DNA of 64,000 bases from Rhodospirillales bacterium (GTDB taxonomy: Bacteria > Pseudomonadota > Alphaproteobacteria > TMED109): contig JAPPED010000003.1 in NCBI GenBank assembly GCA_028824295.1, positions 372,001 to 436,000 of the forward strand. Reading direction: 5' to 3'. This document shows positions 62,153-64,000 of this stretch, piece after piece (position 1 is the first letter of the stretch; each line of letters starts with the position of its first letter). Under the pieces are notes generated by a model. That model was not told the origin of the DNA. It was given only the letters and a program-made list of their open reading frames with translations, and ran no database searches. A program made the translations under genes and the position numbers.

Positions 62153-62559
62153 GAAGCTCCTGGATCGCCAGGATCGCTGCGGCGACTCCGGGCCCGCCTG
62201 ACCCGGGTCCGGGCAAGGGCCAGTGCCAGCAGGAGAAACGCCAGTGGGCCAAGCCACAGGAGCCAGGTAGCCGGCTTGAACGGGGGCTGCAGGAGAATGA
62301 AATCCCCGTAGCGCTCAACGAGGAAATCGACGATCGCCTCGTCGGTGTCGCCGGCCGCAACGCGCTCCCGGATGAGCGCTCGCATGTCCTTCGCCAGGTC
62401 GGCATCGGAATCGAGCAGGGACTGGTTCTGGCAGACCACGCAACGGAGTTCGGCAGCCAGTGCCCGCACCCGCTCGTCGGCGGTCTCGGCGGTCGCGGGA
62501 ATACCCGCCAAAATTGGCAGCAGGATGACGATTCCGATGATCGGCGAGGCCGCCGTCAA
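62149..62559 (-). CDS. ccmH: cytochrome c maturation protein CcmH
   Basis: A 136-residue thiol-reducing membrane-anchored protein. The signal peptide ends near ATAET, the redox pair Cys40-x2-Cys43 is in LRCVVCQNQSL, and a C-terminal membrane helix (WLLWLGPLAFLLLALAL) follows RYGDFILLQPPFKPAT. It reduces the apocytochrome heme-binding cysteines. It overlaps the ccmG stop and is in turn coupled to ccmI. Confidence 0.96.
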   Translation of the reverse strand: MTAASPIIGIVILLPILAGIPATAETADERVRALAAELRCVVCQNQSLLDSDADLAKDMRALIRERVAAGDTDEAIVDFLVERYGDFILLQPPFKPATWLLWLGPLAFLLLALALARTRVRRARSRRSDPGDPGAS

Positions 62560-63110
62560 CTGTCCGGTTCCTGAAGATGGGCGAGGAAAGGAAGGAACAC
62601 CCGCTCCAGATCATCCTCGCTCAAGGGGCCGGCGTGCCGGTGACGGATGAACCCCTCCCGGTCCACGAGGAACGTTTCCGGGACCCCGAAAATTCCCAGC
62701 TCAATCCCAGTCCGACCGTCCTGGTCGGCCCCAATTGCACGGAAGGGATCGCCGCGTTCGGCAAGAAACGCCCGGGCCAGCTCTGGACGGTCCTTGTAGT
62801 TGACCCCGTAGACGGGAATTCCCTGTTGCGACATGGTGAGCAATTGCGGGTGCTCGATCTTGCAGGGGCCGCACCATTCCGCCCAGACGTTGAGGATGTA
62901 CGGCGCTCCGCGCAGCTTCTCGGTATCGAGTGCAGGCCCGTCGGGATACAGGGAATCAAGTTGAATCGGAGGCATGGGTTGATCGAGACGGGCGGAAGGG
63001 GGCACGTCAGTGCCGTCGTCCAGCGTCGCGAGCCGCCCGGCAAAGACGGCTGCGAGCGCAATCACCGCGATTGCCGGCAACGCGTATAGATAGATTCGAC
63101 GAAAGGTCAT
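62556..63110 (-). CDS. ccmG: thiol:disulfide interchange protein CcmG (DsbE)
   Basis: A 184-residue membrane-anchored thioredoxin. An N-terminal helix (about 8-28) is followed by a thioredoxin domain with Cys80-Gly-Pro-Cys83 in WAEWCGPCKIEH and the cis-Pro loop GVPETFLVDREG, the CcmG hallmark. It acts in the periplasm reducing CcmH/apocytochrome. Overlaps ccmF and ccmH by four bases each. Confidence 0.96.
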   Translation of the reverse strand: MTFRRIYLYALPAIAVIALAAVFAGRLATLDDGTDVPPSARLDQPMPPIQLDSLYPDGPALDTEKLRGAPYILNVWAEWCGPCKIEHPQLLTMSQQGIPVYGVNYKDRPELARAFLAERGDPFRAIGADQDGRTGIELGIFGVPETFLVDREGFIRHRHAGPLSEDDLERVFLPFLAHLQEPDS

Positions 63111-64000
63111 GCTGGTTGCACCGACGCGGACTGGGCACCGGCCGCGTACATCCGGGGTCGGGTCCGCTCGGCAATGGATACTGCTCCGCCGAGGACGCTG
63201 AGAAAAGCGCCCCCCCAGATCCACCAAATGAGGGGATTGAAGGTCAGGCGCGTTCCCCAGCCGCCATCCGCCACGGGATCACCCAGTACCACGTAGATGT
63301 CGCCGACGAACGTTTCCAGGATGGCTGCCTCGGTGGTGGCCGTGCCGCTTGCGAGATAGGCGCGCCGTTCCGGCAACAATGTCGTGGCGCTTCCGCCCGG
63401 GCCAGTGACGAGAAACCGGCCTTGGAGCGCGGTGTAGTTGGGTCCCTCAACGTCTTCCACGCCAGCGAACTCGATCTTGTGACCCGCCAGGGACAGCGCT
63501 TCCCCGGAATGCATGACCTGCTCGAGATCAACCCGGGCGGTGCTGGACGCGGTGACGCCAACCACCAGTACGGCGACGCCCATGTGGGCCAGCGCCATGC
63601 CGTGGGCGGAGGCCGGCAGACTTCGTACGCGCCGCAACAGGCGTCGGGGGTTGCGCGCAGGACGCAGACGCGCCAGCCACTGGCGCACCGTTCCCGCCGC
63701 GAGAAATGCCGCGAGGCCGTATCCGGCTAGCGCCATGGGGACAGGGTCGCGTTGCAGCACGCCGGTCAGCACCACGGCGCCGACGGCGCAGATCACGGCA
63801 AACCGCATCCGGTGCAACACGCCCGGGAGATCCGCTCGCTTCCAGGGGATGGCAGGCCCCATCGCGGCGAGCACAATGGCCGGAATTGCGATTGGCAGAA
63901 AGACGGCGTTGTAATACGGCGGGCCCACGCTCACGGGTGGACTGCCGGCAACCTCCATGAAGATCGGATACAGCGTCCCAAGGAGTACGGTTGCCGCAGC
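63107..64000 (-). CDS. ccmF: cytochrome c heme lyase CcmF, C-terminal part
   Basis: The C-terminal 297 or so residues of CcmF; the gene continues beyond the right edge. The frame is open to the end, reading LLGTLYPIFMEVAGSPPVSVGPPYYN, the conserved periplasmic block before the last helices. Later segments include RSLPASAHGMALAHMGVAVL and LTFNPLIWWIWGGAFLSVLGG. CcmF attaches heme to apocytochrome c at the periplasmic face. It heads the visible ccmFGHI operon. Confidence 0.95.
   Translation of the reverse strand, partial: AAATVLLGTLYPIFMEVAGSPPVSVGPPYYNAVFLPIAIPAIVLAAMGPAIPWKRADLPGVLHRMRFAVICAVGAVVLTGVLQRDPVPMALAGYGLAAFLAAGTVRQWLARLRPARNPRRLLRRVRSLPASAHGMALAHMGVAVLVVGVTASSTARVDLEQVMHSGEALSLAGHKIEFAGVEDVEGPNYTALQGRFLVTGPGGSATTLLPERRAYLASGTATTEAAILETFVGDIYVVLGDPVADGGWGTRLTFNPLIWWIWGGAFLSVLGGAVSIAERTRPRMYAAGAQSASVQPA

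Noticed and set aside
1-64000. CRISPR arrays, insertion sequences, integrases, prophage genes
   Set aside because: No regularly spaced repeats, transposase, integrase or phage structural protein was seen on either strand.

Overview
The window looks like chromosomal DNA of a high-GC alphaproteobacterium, probably a Rhodospirillales-type heterotroph, from the accessory part of the genome. This rests on family content: a DUF4170 protein, a RamB/ScfR-type regulator divergent from isocitrate lyase, a HIG1-type twin-transmembrane protein beside etfBA, a CcmI-CcmH-CcmG-CcmF cluster, an HNH endonuclease of alphaproteobacterial type, and a complete liv ABC operon. I saw no rRNA, tRNA, CRISPR array, transposase or phage gene. 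The taxon is inference; no marker gene is present.

Layout. 1-6.4 kb: a YfcG-type GST, an amidase, a VOC protein, a solute-binding-like protein without signal peptide, then a candidate SAM-clan riboswitch in front of an osmC-like gene and a flavin monooxygenase. 6.5-9.7 kb: DUF4170 and aceA (isocitrate lyase), divergent from a RamB/ScfR regulator across an AT-rich operator-like region; malate synthase G (19.2-21.3 kb) supplies the other half of the glyoxylate shunt. 9.8-19 kb: MetF-like protein, CmcJ/NvfI-type oxidoreductase, two more amidases, a fused alpha-beta thiamine-dependent dehydrogenase E1, and a second GST. 21.5-31 kb: DAO-type oxidoreductase, cystathionine beta-synthase, a TetR / small membrane protein / Rieske oxygenase operon, a molybdopterin sulfoxide-reductase-like enzyme and a 3-hydroxyisobutyrate-dehydrogenase-family enzyme. 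31-38.5 kb: a permease split into two coupled reading frames, SDR, Bcr/CflA exporter, PhyH oxygenase, threonine aldolase, SMR exporter, DUF985 cupin. 38.7-43.4 kb: a tightly overlapping M48 protease / MlrC-type peptidase / acyl-CoA synthetase operon. 43.5-44.6 kb: a two-gene module (ribbon-helix-helix-like protein plus nucleotidyltransferase) behind a perfect 16-bp-arm palindrome, the best candidate for a toxin-antitoxin system. 44.9-52.9 kb: livKHMGF, nicotinamidase-like hydrolase, thrH, etfBA and the HIG1 protein. 53-61 kb: P450, SDR, esterase, a small protein with an SSB-like C-terminal tail, a secreted protein of unknown function, a CaiB-type CoA-transferase, HNH endonuclease and a second PhyH protein. 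61-64 kb: cytochrome c maturation genes, with ccmF running off the right edge.

The gene set fits an organism using amides, amino acids, methylated or sulfur compounds and fatty-acid-derived acetyl-CoA: ETF, acyl-CoA synthetase, CoA-transferase and glyoxylate shunt feed central metabolism, while amidases, Rieske/PhyH/P450 oxygenases and sulfoxide reductase prepare substrates. The most unusual items are the SAM-clan leader, the RHH/nucleotidyltransferase module, the SSB-tail mimic and the split permease.
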